From DYCT01 sp051875715 (lineage in GTDB: Bacteria > Bacteroidota > Bacteroidia > Bacteroidales > Bacteroidaceae): 20,559 nucleotides of DNA. A program made the translations under genes and the position numbers. The stretch lies in assembly GCA_051875715.1 (NCBI GenBank), contig JBJEHD010000022.1:1-20559 (forward strand), given 5' to 3'. The notes beneath the pieces were generated by a model that saw only the letters and a program-made list of their open reading frames with translations, did no database searches and was not told the origin of the DNA. Every line of letters begins with the position of its first letter. Positions within the stretch are counted from its first letter, which is position 1. Of this stretch, positions 8,702-16,698 are shown piece by piece.

Positions 8702-9838
8702 GTGTTTAGCGAAGAATTAGACAAAATATCCTGGGACGAAACCACGCGCGCCATCGCATCGAAGACCGAAGCCGATGTGCGCCGTGCTTTGTCCAAAGGA
8801 CGGTGCGACGTCGACGACTTCATGGCCCTCGTCTCGCCCGCCGCCGAGCCCTATCTGGAGACCATGGCCGCCCTGAGCCGGAAATACACCCTTGAGCGTT
8901 TCGGGCGGACCATGTCGATGTTCATTCCCTTGTACCTCACCAACTCGTGCTCCAACTCGTGCGTCTATTGTGGGTTCCATGTGAGCAACCCCATGAAACG
9001 AACCATTCTGACCGAAGAAGAAATCGAGAACGAGTACAAGGCTATCAAGCGGTTGGCCCCCTTCGAGAACCTGCTGCTCGTCACGGGCGAAAACCCCGCC
9101 AAGGCCGGCGTCCCCTACCTGGCGCGCGCGCTCGATCTGGCCCGGCCCTACTTCGCCAACCTCAAGATAGAAGTCATGCCCCTCAAGGCCGAGGAATATG
9201 CCGAGCTCACCCGCCACGGACTGAACGGTGTCATCTGTTTCCAGGAAACCTACAACCGGGCGCACTACAACATCTACCACCCCCGGGGCATGAAATCGAA
9301 CTTCGAATGGCGGCTGAATGGATTCGACCGCATGGGACAGGCCGGCGTCCACTCCATCGGCATGGGCGTGCTCATCGGTTTGGAGAAGGAATGGCGTACA
9401 GACATCACCATGATGGCCTACCACTTGCGCTACCTCCAGAAAAAGTACTGGAAAACCAAATACAGCGTCAACTTCCCCCGAATGCGTCCCTCGGAAAACG
9501 GAGGATTCCAACCCAACGTCGTCATGACCGACCGGCAACTGGCACAGGTAACCTTCGCCATGCGCATCTTCGACCACGACGTGGACATCTCCTACTCCAC
9601 CCGCGAACCGGCTCACATCCGCGACCATATGGCCTCGCTGGGCGTCACCACGATGAGCGCGGAGAGCAAGACCGAACCCGGCGGCTACTACTCCTATCCC
9701 CAGACCTTGGAACAATTCCACGTGAGCGACGAACGTACCGCCCATGAGGTGGCCGCACGCCTGCGCCAGATTGGGCGCGAACCCGTGTGGAAGGACTGGG
9801 ACGAATGTCTGACCCTCAGCCAAACCCAACCGTTATGA
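8702..9838 (+). CDS. thiH: 2-iminoacetate synthase ThiH
   Basis: A 378-aa radical-SAM enzyme that cleaves tyrosine to dehydroglycine and p-cresol, supplying the glycine imine for ThiG. Radical-SAM motif CxxxCxxC at C83, C87 and C90 (CSNSCVYC); the block NFPRMRPSENG is characteristic of ThiH. The start codon is GTG at 8702; no ATG exists in a suitable place. Use of ThiH and absence of a glycine oxidase gene (thiO) fit an anaerobe. The stop overlaps the start of thiF as ATGA (9835-9838). Confidence 0.96.
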   Translation: MFSEELDKISWDETTRAIASKTEADVRRALSKGRCDVDDFMALVSPAAEPYLETMAALSRKYTLERFGRTMSMFIPLYLTNSCSNSCVYCGFHVSNPMKRTILTEEEIENEYKAIKRLAPFENLLLVTGENPAKAGVPYLARALDLARPYFANLKIEVMPLKAEEYAELTRHGLNGVICFQETYNRAHYNIYHPRGMKSNFEWRLNGFDRMGQAGVHSIGMGVLIGLEKEWRTDITMMAYHLRYLQKKYWKTKYSVNFPRMRPSENGGFQPNVVMTDRQLAQVTFAMRIFDHDVDISYSTREPAHIRDHMASLGVTTMSAESKTEPGGYYSYPQTLEQFHVSDERTAHEVAARLRQIGREPVWKDWDECLTLSQTQPL

Positions 9839-10557
9839 AACACACGATTCCCGATAGCGAACGCTATGCCAGACAGATCATGTTGTCCGAGATAGGAGAA
9901 GAAGGGCAGCGCCGTCTGGGCCAGAGCCGTGTGCTCCTCGTCGGCGTGGGCGGACTCGGCTCGCCCATCGCCCTCTACCTGGCCGGAGCCGGCGTGGGCA
10001 CGCTCGGCCTTGTCGACGACGACGTTGTAAGCCTCAGTAACCTGCAACGCCAGGTACTCTACACCGAGCCGGAGATAGGACTTCCCAAGGCCGAACAGGC
10101 CCTACACAGGCTGCACGCCCTCAACGCTGGCATCCACATCGACGCCTACCCCTGCCGGCTCAACGCCGACAACGCCGCACGTCTCATCGCCGACTACGAC
10201 ATCGTGGTGGACGGATGCGACAATTTCGCCACACGCTACCTCATCGACGACACCTGCCGCACCCTGGGCAAGCCCTACGTCTACGGAGCCATCTGCGGAC
10301 TGGACGGCATGGTGTCGGTGTTCCACTACCAAGGGAGCCCTTTCGGCTACCGGACCCTCTACCCCGACGAATCTGCCATGCTCGGCATGACCCCGCCCCC
10401 GAAAGGCGTGGTCGGCGTGACGCCCGCCATCGTCGGAGCCGCCGAAGCCAACGAAGTGCTGAAAATCATCTGCGGCTATGGGCAGGTGCTGAGCGGAACG
10501 CTGTGGACGATCGACCTGCGAACCATGCAGACCAACCTACTCCGGTTCGGAGAATGA
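9835..10557 (+). CDS. thiF: ThiS adenylyltransferase ThiF (HesA/MoeB/ThiF family)
   Basis: A 240-aa E1-like enzyme that adenylates the ThiS C-terminus. GVGGLGSP (from residue 37) is the nucleotide-binding loop, followed by D-D-D and SNLQRQVLY, both family blocks. The ATG at 9835 overlaps the thiH stop. Odd point: E. coli ThiF and MoeB bind zinc through two CxxC pairs; here the first pair is replaced by GYRT (171-174) and the second is absent, so this protein has probably lost the zinc site. Last gene of the operon; an intrinsic terminator follows. MoeB is an alternative name, but the operon position favours ThiF. Confidence 0.9.
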   Translation: MKHTIPDSERYARQIMLSEIGEEGQRRLGQSRVLLVGVGGLGSPIALYLAGAGVGTLGLVDDDVVSLSNLQRQVLYTEPEIGLPKAEQALHRLHALNAGIHIDAYPCRLNADNAARLIADYDIVVDGCDNFATRYLIDDTCRTLGKPYVYGAICGLDGMVSVFHYQGSPFGYRTLYPDESAMLGMTPPPKGVVGVTPAIVGAAEANEVLKIICGYGQVLSGTLWTIDLRTMQTNLLRFGE

Positions 10558-10565
10558 AAGCGGAT

Positions 10566-10602
10566 TTCGGCCGAATAAGGAGACTTTTCGGCCGATTTTC
10601 TT
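10566..10602 (+). terminator. Intrinsic terminator after thiF
   Basis: TCGGCCGAA (10567-10575) pairs with TTCGGCCGA (10587-10595), nine base pairs over an 11-nt loop, followed by TTTTCTT. It separates the thiamine operon from the next gene. Confidence 0.8.
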
Positions 10603-10630
10603 GTATACTATACACATTTCGTTACCTTTG
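10601..10630 (+). promoter_or_regulatory. Promoter of the second thiE-like gene, with a palindrome
   Basis: TACCTTTG at 10623-10630 matches the Bacteroidota -7 consensus exactly. A 13-bp palindrome, TGTATACTATACA (10602-10614), covers the -33 zone and may be an operator. No TPP aptamer is present in this gap, so this gene should escape the riboswitch. Confidence 0.65.
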
Positions 10631-10653
10631 CTTGTGTTTTTTCTTCCCATGCC

Positions 10654-11262
10654 ATGAAACTCATTGTCATCACCCAGCCGACATTCTTCGTCGAAGAAGA
10701 TAAAATCATCACCGCCCTCTTCGAAGAAGGCCTCGACATTCTCCATCTGCGCAAGCCCGGGACGGCCGCCATGTACAGCGAACGCCTGCTTACGCTCATT
10801 CCCGAGAAATACCACCGCTACATCGTCACCCACGAACACTTCTACCTCAAGCAGGAGTTCGGGCTCATGGGCATCCATCTCAACGCACGCAATCCGCAAG
10901 AGCCCAACGGCTACAGCGGACACGTCAGTTGTTCGTGCCACACCTTCGACGAGTTGCGCGAAAAGAAAAAATACTTCGACTACGTGTTCCTCAGCCCCGT
11001 GTTCGACAGCATTTCGAAGACCGACTACCGGGCCGCCTATCCGCCCGAAGAACTGCGCAAGGCCGCCAAGGCCGGCCTCATCGACAAGAACGTCATCGCC
11101 CTCGGCGGCGTGTGTGCAGACAATCTCCTGCAAGTGAAAGATTTCGGCTTCGGAGGGGCTGTCGTGTTGGGCGACATTTGGGGCCGTTTCGACCCCTGCC
11201 ACGACACCGATTACCGCCATGTCATCGACCACTTTGTCCGGCTGAAGCGACTGGCAGAATAA
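10654..11262 (+). CDS. ThiE/TenI-like paralogue (thiamine phosphate synthase family)
   Basis: A 202-aa TIM-barrel protein of the ThiE/TenI family, shorter and divergent from the thiE at 5528. The N-terminus (KLIVITQPTFF, LDILHLRKPG), IHLNARN, FLSPVFDS and IALGGV follow the family plan, but the pyrophosphate-binding TTTK loop of true ThiE is replaced (SISKTDY). It may be a TenI-like thiazole tautomerase, a salvage enzyme, or a second synthase; the sequence alone does not decide. It has its own promoter after the thi operon terminator and lies 54 bases before the transaldolase gene, with which it may be co-transcribed. This paralogue next to the thi operon is a recurring Bacteroidales arrangement as far as I recall. 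Confidence 0.75.
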   Translation: MKLIVITQPTFFVEEDKIITALFEEGLDILHLRKPGTAAMYSERLLTLIPEKYHRYIVTHEHFYLKQEFGLMGIHLNARNPQEPNGYSGHVSCSCHTFDELREKKKYFDYVFLSPVFDSISKTDYRAAYPPEELRKAAKAGLIDKNVIALGGVCADNLLQVKDFGFGGAVVLGDIWGRFDPCHDTDYRHVIDHFVRLKRLAE

Positions 11263-11316
11263 ACTCCCGCATCGGTCCAAGACCTGAACTCATCCTTACA
11301 TAAAATCGCTACCACT

Positions 11317-11976
11317 ATGAAATTCTTCATCGACACAGCCAACCTGGAGCAAATCCGGGAGGCAAACCAGATGGGCATCCTCGACGGTGTCACCACCAAC
11401 CCTTCACTCATGGCCAAAGAAGGCATCAAAGGCAAAGAAGCCCAACTTAAGCATTATTTGGACATCTGCCGCATCGTACACGGCGACGTAAGTGCCGAAG
11501 TCATTGCTACCGACTACGAAGGCATGATACGCGAAGGCGAAGAACTGGCCGCGCTCGACGACCACATCGTGGTAAAAATACCCTGCACCGAGGCCGGAAT
11601 CCGCGCCATCCGCACCTTTGCGTCGATGGGCATTCGCACCAACTGCACCCTGGTATTCAGCGCCGGACAAGCCCTGTTGGCCGCCAAGGCCGGAGCCACC
11701 TACGTGTCTCCCTTCGTCGGCCGGCTCGACGACATCGGAGCCGATGGTGTCGGGCTCATCGCCTCCATCGTCAACCTCTACCGCACCTATGACTTCAGCA
11801 CGCAGGTGCTGGCCGCCAGCATCCGCCACACCGCCCACATCCTGCAGTGCGCCAAGGTCGGAGCCGACGTGGTCACCTGCCCTCTGGCCGCCATCAAGGG
11901 CCTGCTAAGGCATCCCTTGACCGATGCCGGTCTGCAACAGTTTTTAGCCGACCATGCCCGAGTAAACGGGAAATGA
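11317..11976 (+). CDS. Fructose-6-phosphate aldolase / small transaldolase (TalC/FSA family)
   Basis: A 219-aa cytoplasmic TIM-barrel aldolase of the short transaldolase subfamily. MKFFIDTANLEQIREA at the start and DGVTTNPSL next are the family signature; K87 in VVKIPCT is the Schiff-base lysine (K85 in E. coli FSA). The length is that of FSA/TalC rather than of the 310-aa classical transaldolase. The conserved core does not tell transaldolase from aldolase activity safely. It follows the ThiE-like gene closely and precedes ppdK, which has its own promoter. Confidence 0.92.
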   Translation: MKFFIDTANLEQIREANQMGILDGVTTNPSLMAKEGIKGKEAQLKHYLDICRIVHGDVSAEVIATDYEGMIREGEELAALDDHIVVKIPCTEAGIRAIRTFASMGIRTNCTLVFSAGQALLAAKAGATYVSPFVGRLDDIGADGVGLIASIVNLYRTYDFSTQVLAASIRHTAHILQCAKVGADVVTCPLAAIKGLLRHPLTDAGLQQFLADHARVNGK

Positions 11977-12005
11977 GCCGTACGGCAAGCATTTTCTCTT
12001 AAAAA

Positions 12006-12038
12006 TGTTTTCCGTATGCTAAAAATAACGTAGTTTTG
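12006..12038 (+). promoter_or_regulatory. Promoter of ppdK
   Basis: TAGTTTTG at 12031-12038 fits TAnnTTTG exactly; TGTTTT at 12006-12011 is a plausible -33 element with 19 bases between. The surrounding bases are strikingly AT-rich compared with the genes on both sides. Upstream, a GCCGTACGGC palindrome right after the transaldolase stop may be part of a weak terminator. Confidence 0.65.
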
Positions 12039-12079
12039 CAAACAGAAAAAATCACACTTCTAACTTTAAAACATTCAAA

Positions 12080-14803
12080 ATGGACAAAAAGAGAATTTAC
12101 ACCTTTGGCAACGGACAAGCAGAAGGCAAAGCAGATATGCGAAACCTTCTCGGTGGCAAAGGAGCCAATCTGGCTGAAATGAACCTCATCGGCGTTCCGG
12201 TACCTCCGGGCTTCACCATCACCACCGACGTTTGCAACGAATACTTTGAAATAGGAAAAGACAAGGTCGTAGAACTACTCAAAAGAGACGTTGATAAAGC
12301 CATCAAACACATTGAAGGGCTGATGAAGTCTAAATTCGGCGATGTAGAGAATCCGCTCCTCGTCTCCGTCCGTTCGGGTGCACGCGCATCCATGCCGGGC
12401 ATGATGGACACCATCCTCAACTTAGGTTTGAACGACGAGGTGGTGGAAGGTATCATCCGCAAAACCGGCAATGCACGCTTTGCCTGGGACTCCTACCGCC
12501 GCTTCGTACAGATGTACGGCGACGTGGTGCTCGGCATGAAACCGACCAACAAAGACGACATCGACCCCTTCGAGGCCATCATCGAAAAGGTGAAGGAAGA
12601 GAAAGGCGTAAAGCTGGACAACCAATTGGAAGTAGAAGACCTCAAGCGCCTCGTCGGCCTGTTCAAGGCAGCCGTGAAGGAGCAAACCGGCAAAGACTTC
12701 CCCACCTGCGCCTACGAACAACTCTGGGGAGCCATCTGCGCCGTATTTGACTCATGGATGAACGAACGCGCCATCATCTACCGCAAGATGGAAGGTATCC
12801 CCGCCGAATGGGGTACGGCCGTCAACGTACAGGCCATGGTGTTTGGTAATATGGGTGAAACATCCGCTACTGGCGTATGTTTCTCTCGCGACGCCGCCAC
12901 AGGCGAAGACCTCTTCAACGGTGAATACCTCATCAACGCACAAGGTGAAGACGTAGTGGCTGGTATCCGCACACCGCAACAGATCACCAAGATTGGTTCG
13001 CAGCGCTGGGCCACCCTGGCTGGCATCTCCGAAGAAGAGCGCGCAGCCAAATATCCTTCGATGGAGGAAGCAATGCCCGAAATCTATCAGGAACTGGATG
13101 CCATCCAGACCAAACTGGAAAACCACTACCGCGATATGCAGGATATGGAGTTCACCGTACAAGAAGGCAAACTTTGGTTCCTGCAGACCAGAAACGGCAA
13201 GCGTACCGGTGCCGCCATGGTGAAAATTGCCATGGACCTGCTCCGTCAAGGCATGATTGACGAAAAGACGGCCCTGTTGCGCGTCGAGCCGAACAAACTG
13301 GACGAATTGCTCCACCCCGTATTCGACAAGGATGCACTCAAGTCTGCCAAAGTCATCACACGCGGTCTGCCCGCATCGCCGGGTGCAGCCGCCGGCCAGA
13401 TTGTCTTCTTTGCTGAAGACGCCGCCGAATGGCACGCCGCCGGAAAGAAGGTGGTCATGGTCCGTATCGAAACCTCGCCCGAAGACCTCGCCGGTATGGC
13501 AGCAGCCGAAGGCATCCTCACCGCACGCGGCGGTATGACCTCGCACGCAGCCGTCGTAGCACGCGGCATGGGCAAATGCTGCGTGTCCGGAGCCGGAGCA
13601 CTCAACATCGACTATAAGGCCCGCACAGTAGAAATCGACGGAATCGTCCTTCACGAAGGCGACTACATTTCGCTCAATGGTAGCACCGGACAAGTATATC
13701 AAGGTAAGGTAGAGACCAAGGCAGCCGAACTGAGCGGCGACTTCGCCGAACTGATGAATCTGGCCGACAAGTACACCCGCCTGCAGGTTCGTACCAACGC
13801 CGATACGCCGCACGATGCCCAGGTGGCACGCAGTTTCGGTGCAGTAGGTATCGGACTCTGCCGTACCGAGCACATGTTCTTCGAAGGTGAAAAAATCAAA
13901 GCCATGCGCGAGATGATTCTGGCTGAGACGGCCGAGGGTCGCTGCAAGGCATTGGCTAAGATTCTGCCCTACCAGCAGGCCGACTTCAAAGGCATCTTCA
14001 AGGCTATGGAGGGCTGCCCTGTCACCGTTCGTCTGCTCGATCCCCCCTTGCACGAGTTCGTCCCGCACGATCTCAAGGGTCAGGAAGAAATGGCCGAAGC
14101 CATGGGCGTGAGCCTGCAGTACATCCAGCAGCGTGTTGAGTCGCTCTGCGAACACAACCCGATGCTGGGCCATCGTGGGTGCCGTCTGGGCAACACCTAT
14201 CCTGAAATCACGCAGATGCAAACCCGTGCCATCCTGGGTGCAGCCCTCGAACTGAAGAAGGAAGGCGTACAGACCTATCCCGAAATCATGGTACCCCTCA
14301 CCGGTATTCTCTACGAGTTCAAGGAGCAGGAGACTGTCATCCGTGCCGAAGCCGAAAAACTCTTCGCCGAACTGGGCGACCGCATCGACTTCAAGGTAGG
14401 TACGATGATTGAAATCCCGCGTGCAGCCCTCACGGCAGACCGTATCGCCTCGTCGGCCGAATTCTTCTCGTTCGGTACGAACGACCTCACGCAGATGACC
14501 TTCGGCTATTCGCGCGACGACATCGCCTCCTTCCTCCCCATCTATCTGGAGAAGAAGATTCTGAAGGTAGACCCCTTCCAGGTGCTGGATCAGAACGGTG
14601 TGGGCCAACTCATCCGTATGGCCACGGAAAAGGGCCGTGCCGTTCGTCCCGAACTGAAGTGCGGTATTTGTGGCGAACACGGCGGCGAGCCTTCGTCCGT
14701 GAAGTTCTGCCACAAGGTGGGCCTGAACTACGTCAGCTGCTCGCCCTTCCGCGTGCCCATCGCCCGCTTGGCTGCGGCGCAGGGCGCTCTCGAACAAGAA
14801 TAA
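12080..14803 (+). CDS. ppdK: Pyruvate, phosphate dikinase
   Basis: A 907-aa cytoplasmic enzyme that interconverts pyruvate + ATP + Pi and PEP + AMP + PPi; in anaerobic Bacteroidales it serves glycolysis or PEP supply with PPi. Three domains in order: ATP-grasp (about 1-345), the swivelling phosphohistidine domain with H489 in GGMTSHAAVVARGMGK, and the C-terminal PEP/pyruvate TIM barrel (about 540-907) with FFSFGTNDLTQM and catalytic C864 in CGICGEHGG. Full length for the family. Monocistronic: its own AT-rich promoter in front, strong terminator behind. Codon choice is less GC-extreme than in the thi genes, with many GGT and CGT codons, which fits a highly expressed gene. Confidence 0.98.
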   Translation: MDKKRIYTFGNGQAEGKADMRNLLGGKGANLAEMNLIGVPVPPGFTITTDVCNEYFEIGKDKVVELLKRDVDKAIKHIEGLMKSKFGDVENPLLVSVRSGARASMPGMMDTILNLGLNDEVVEGIIRKTGNARFAWDSYRRFVQMYGDVVLGMKPTNKDDIDPFEAIIEKVKEEKGVKLDNQLEVEDLKRLVGLFKAAVKEQTGKDFPTCAYEQLWGAICAVFDSWMNERAIIYRKMEGIPAEWGTAVNVQAMVFGNMGETSATGVCFSRDAATGEDLFNGEYLINAQGEDVVAGIRTPQQITKIGSQRWATLAGISEEERAAKYPSMEEAMPEIYQELDAIQTKLENHYRDMQDMEFTVQEGKLWFLQTRNGKRTGAAMVKIAMDLLRQGMIDEKTALLRVEPNKLDELLHPVFDKDALKSAKVITRGLPASPGAAAGQIVFFAEDAAEWHAAGKKVVMVRIETSPEDLAGMAAAEGILTARGGMTSHAAVVARGMGKCCVSGAGALNIDYKARTVEIDGIVLHEGDYISLNGSTGQVYQGKVETKAAELSGDFAELMNLADKYTRLQVRTNADTPHDAQVARSFGAVGIGLCRTEHMFFEGEKIKAMREMILAETAEGRCKALAKILPYQQADFKGIFKAMEGCPVTVRLLDPPLHEFVPHDLKGQEEMAEAMGVSLQYIQQRVESLCEHNPMLGHRGCRLGNTYPEITQMQTRAILGAALELKKEGVQTYPEIMVPLTGILYEFKEQETVIRAEAEKLFAELGDRIDFKVGTMIEIPRAALTADRIASSAEFFSFGTNDLTQMTFGYSRDDIASFLPIYLEKKILKVDPFQVLDQNGVGQLIRMATEKGRAVRPELKCGICGEHGGEPSSVKFCHKVGLNYVSCSPFRVPIARLAAAQGALEQE

Positions 14804-14828
14804 AACGAGGATTTTATAATGCCTATAC

Positions 14829-14875
14829 ACACGCAAGTGCTTAATTGTCAAGTACTTGCGTGTTTGTTTTTTTTT
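14829..14875 (+). terminator. Strong intrinsic terminator after ppdK
   Basis: ACACGCAAGTGCTT (14829-14842) pairs with AAGTACTTGCGTGT (14850-14863), 14 pairs including one G-U, over a 7-nt loop, followed by a T-run to 14875. It also marks the end of the GC-rich part of the window. Confidence 0.9.
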
Positions 14876-14993
14876 GCCTTGTAAAAAAGTGTGTGTTGGT
14901 CAACATACCCAAAAGAAGAAACTGTTGATATACAGCATGTTATAATTTTTATAAATTCTTATTCTGTGTTCCAAATGCATATTTTAATCAATT

Positions 14994-15029
14994 TGTTTAC
15001 CAAATTTTGCCCCTGTTTACCAAAATTTG
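14994..15029 (+). repeat. Tandem 20-bp repeat before the recombinase gene
   Basis: TGTTTACCAAATTTTG (14994-15009) and TGTTTACCAAAATTTG (15014-15029) are two near-identical direct copies set 20 bp apart. A weaker relative, TGTGTTCCAAATG, lies at 14965-14977, and TGTGTACCAAAAATG at 20396-20410 in the right non-coding end. Two-turn spacing suggests protein binding sites, possibly arm-type sites or an operator for the recombinase. Otherwise the gap 14876-15096 shows no gene I can support. Confidence 0.55.
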
Positions 15030-15096
15030 AGTGCTTTTATTGTTGCTTATATTATATGAATACGCGCTATTGCGTACAATCATATAAATTCATAAT

Positions 15097-16560
15097 ATGG
15101 CTACATTAAAAGCAGAAGTAAGAACAAAAAGAAAGGACGGTATGTATGTTGTGTACATCCGCGTTACTCACAATCGACAGGTCAAGTACATCAGAACATC
15201 ATGGATGGTCGATGACAAAGGATTGAGCATTGACAAACAGGATGTCATTGATCCATTTGTTTCAGAGCAAACCTCAAAGGTCATTGCTGGGTACTACAGT
15301 ATGCTGAACAGATTGGACACACAGAACTGGACAGCAAAAGAAATCGTTGAGTTTATTCAGTATGGAAAGGATGGCATATCATTCTCTAAGTATGCTCGCA
15401 AGCATATCGACAAGATGATTGCAAGAGGACAGGAAAGAACCTCTCGCGATTACAAATGGGCTTTATACAGTCTTGAAAAGTTCGCCGGTGAAAACGAAGT
15501 TATGTTTTCTCAGCTTACTTATTCTTTCTTGTCAAGATGGATTGACTCTCTTGCTCAGACATCAAGATCAAAAGAGAAATACCCAATCAATCTGCGTCAG
15601 ATTCATAAAGCAGCCATGCTGGAGTATAACGATGAAGACAGAGGTATTTTGCTAATTCAGAATCCTTGGCCTAAAATTACAATTCCCAAAGGTGATACTC
15701 CAAACAAGAGAGCAATAACTCCAAATATGCTTCGTAAGTTCTTTAGTGTTGTTCCTGACTTCAGCAGGTTTACACATCCACTTCAGGAACTTGGGCAGGA
15801 TGTAGCACTGATGAGTTTTTGCTTGTGTGGTATCAACAGTATAGATTTGTTCTATGCGGAGAAGAGTCAGTTCTATGATGGCATCTTTCATTACAATAGA
15901 AGAAAGACTTGTAAGTCGAGAAGCGACAACGCATACTTTGAGATAAGAGTGCCGCAGTTTATCATTTCTACATTTGAGAAGTATCTGTCAAAGGACAAAG
16001 AATCACCATGGTTGTTCGATTTTCATGATCGTTTAAGTAATGCAGATTCCTTCAATGCCAATGTAAATGCTGGCATTAGTCAAATATGCAAGAAGGTTTC
16101 ACCTAGCTTTCGTGCAAGCTTGTATTCGTTCCGTCATTCATGGGCAACTGTCGCACAGAATGGTTGTGGAGCATCACTTAGCGAAATCGACTTTGCGCTC
16201 AATCACTCGACCAATAAAATGGCAAGGGTTTATACCATGATTGATTATTCCCCTGCGTGGGAGCTAAATGACAAAGTGATAGACTACATCTTCTTTAGCA
16301 ACAAGGAACCTGGAAACAATGATGAAATAGAAGGATTTTTCGAGAGGATGTCCAAATACAACTTGATTAGAGGAGAGTTGTTTATCAATGGAGAGCGTGT
16401 TTCTGTCATAGAAGACACAGGCTTCAGCAATGTTGACCAAGTTATAACGTTGCTTATTTCGTCTCTGTCAGATGAGATACCTCGACCTACAAAGGTTCAA
16501 GTAAAGATCACAAATCTCGATAAACAGCAGACACAGTTGTATCAGAGAGTTTTGCAATAA
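15097..16560 (+). CDS. Tyrosine recombinase / integrase, Bacteroidota type
   Basis: A 487-aa site-specific recombinase. N-terminal Arm-type domain (about 1-45: AEVRTKRKDGMYVVYIRVTHNRQVKYI), SAM-like core-binding domain (about 95-170), catalytic domain (about 205-390). The second catalytic arginine is R346 in YSFRHSWAT, with H347; ALNHS supplies the next histidine; the nucleophile is Y379 in RVYTMIDY. The first catalytic arginine, normally in GxRxxE/D, is replaced by N247 (GINSIDL), a variant known from Bacteroidota integrases such as IntDOT, where serine stands there. About 100 residues follow the active tyrosine, an unusually long C-terminal extension. Distinctly AT-rich compared with ppdK. 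It may integrate the island or invert DNA; the target site is not visible. Confidence 0.92.
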   Translation: MATLKAEVRTKRKDGMYVVYIRVTHNRQVKYIRTSWMVDDKGLSIDKQDVIDPFVSEQTSKVIAGYYSMLNRLDTQNWTAKEIVEFIQYGKDGISFSKYARKHIDKMIARGQERTSRDYKWALYSLEKFAGENEVMFSQLTYSFLSRWIDSLAQTSRSKEKYPINLRQIHKAAMLEYNDEDRGILLIQNPWPKITIPKGDTPNKRAITPNMLRKFFSVVPDFSRFTHPLQELGQDVALMSFCLCGINSIDLFYAEKSQFYDGIFHYNRRKTCKSRSDNAYFEIRVPQFIISTFEKYLSKDKESPWLFDFHDRLSNADSFNANVNAGISQICKKVSPSFRASLYSFRHSWATVAQNGCGASLSEIDFALNHSTNKMARVYTMIDYSPAWELNDKVIDYIFFSNKEPGNNDEIEGFFERMSKYNLIRGELFINGERVSVIEDTGFSNVDQVITLLISSLSDEIPRPTKVQVKITNLDKQQTQLYQRVLQ

Positions 16561-16637
16561 TGTGCCTTCAAATTAAACATTGAAGTTACAATACCTCCTT
16601 TTTCGTTAAAAAACATGTATTAAATCATACTTTTCCA

Positions 16638-16679
16638 TACAAAGTCACCACAATTAAAAATATTTGTGGTAACTTTGTA
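16638..16679 (+). promoter_or_regulatory. 42-bp dyad covering the AbiE promoter
   Basis: Arms 16638-16653 and 16664-16679 (16 bp each, one mismatch, outer TACAAAGT/ACTTTGTA, inner ACCACAA/TTGTGGT) enclose a 10-bp AT spacer. The right arm contains TAACTTTG (16670-16677), an exact Bacteroidota -7 box. Known AbiEi antitoxins repress their own operon by binding inverted repeats, so autoregulation is the simplest reading. It also lies just behind a tyrosine recombinase gene and has the shape of a recombinase core site; that alternative is open. Confidence 0.75.
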
Positions 16680-16698
16680 CCGTGAATTATAATCAATA

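Noticed and set aside
12752..14851. A very long open frame (699 codons) on the minus strand opposite ppdK
   Set aside because: It mirrors the codon positions of a well-conserved gene with biased GC-rich codons; its protein is low-complexity in character and resembles no family. Shadow frame.
14891..15109. 72-aa open frame before the recombinase
   Set aside because: AT-rich intergenic DNA with repeats; overlaps the recombinase start and has no recognisable features.
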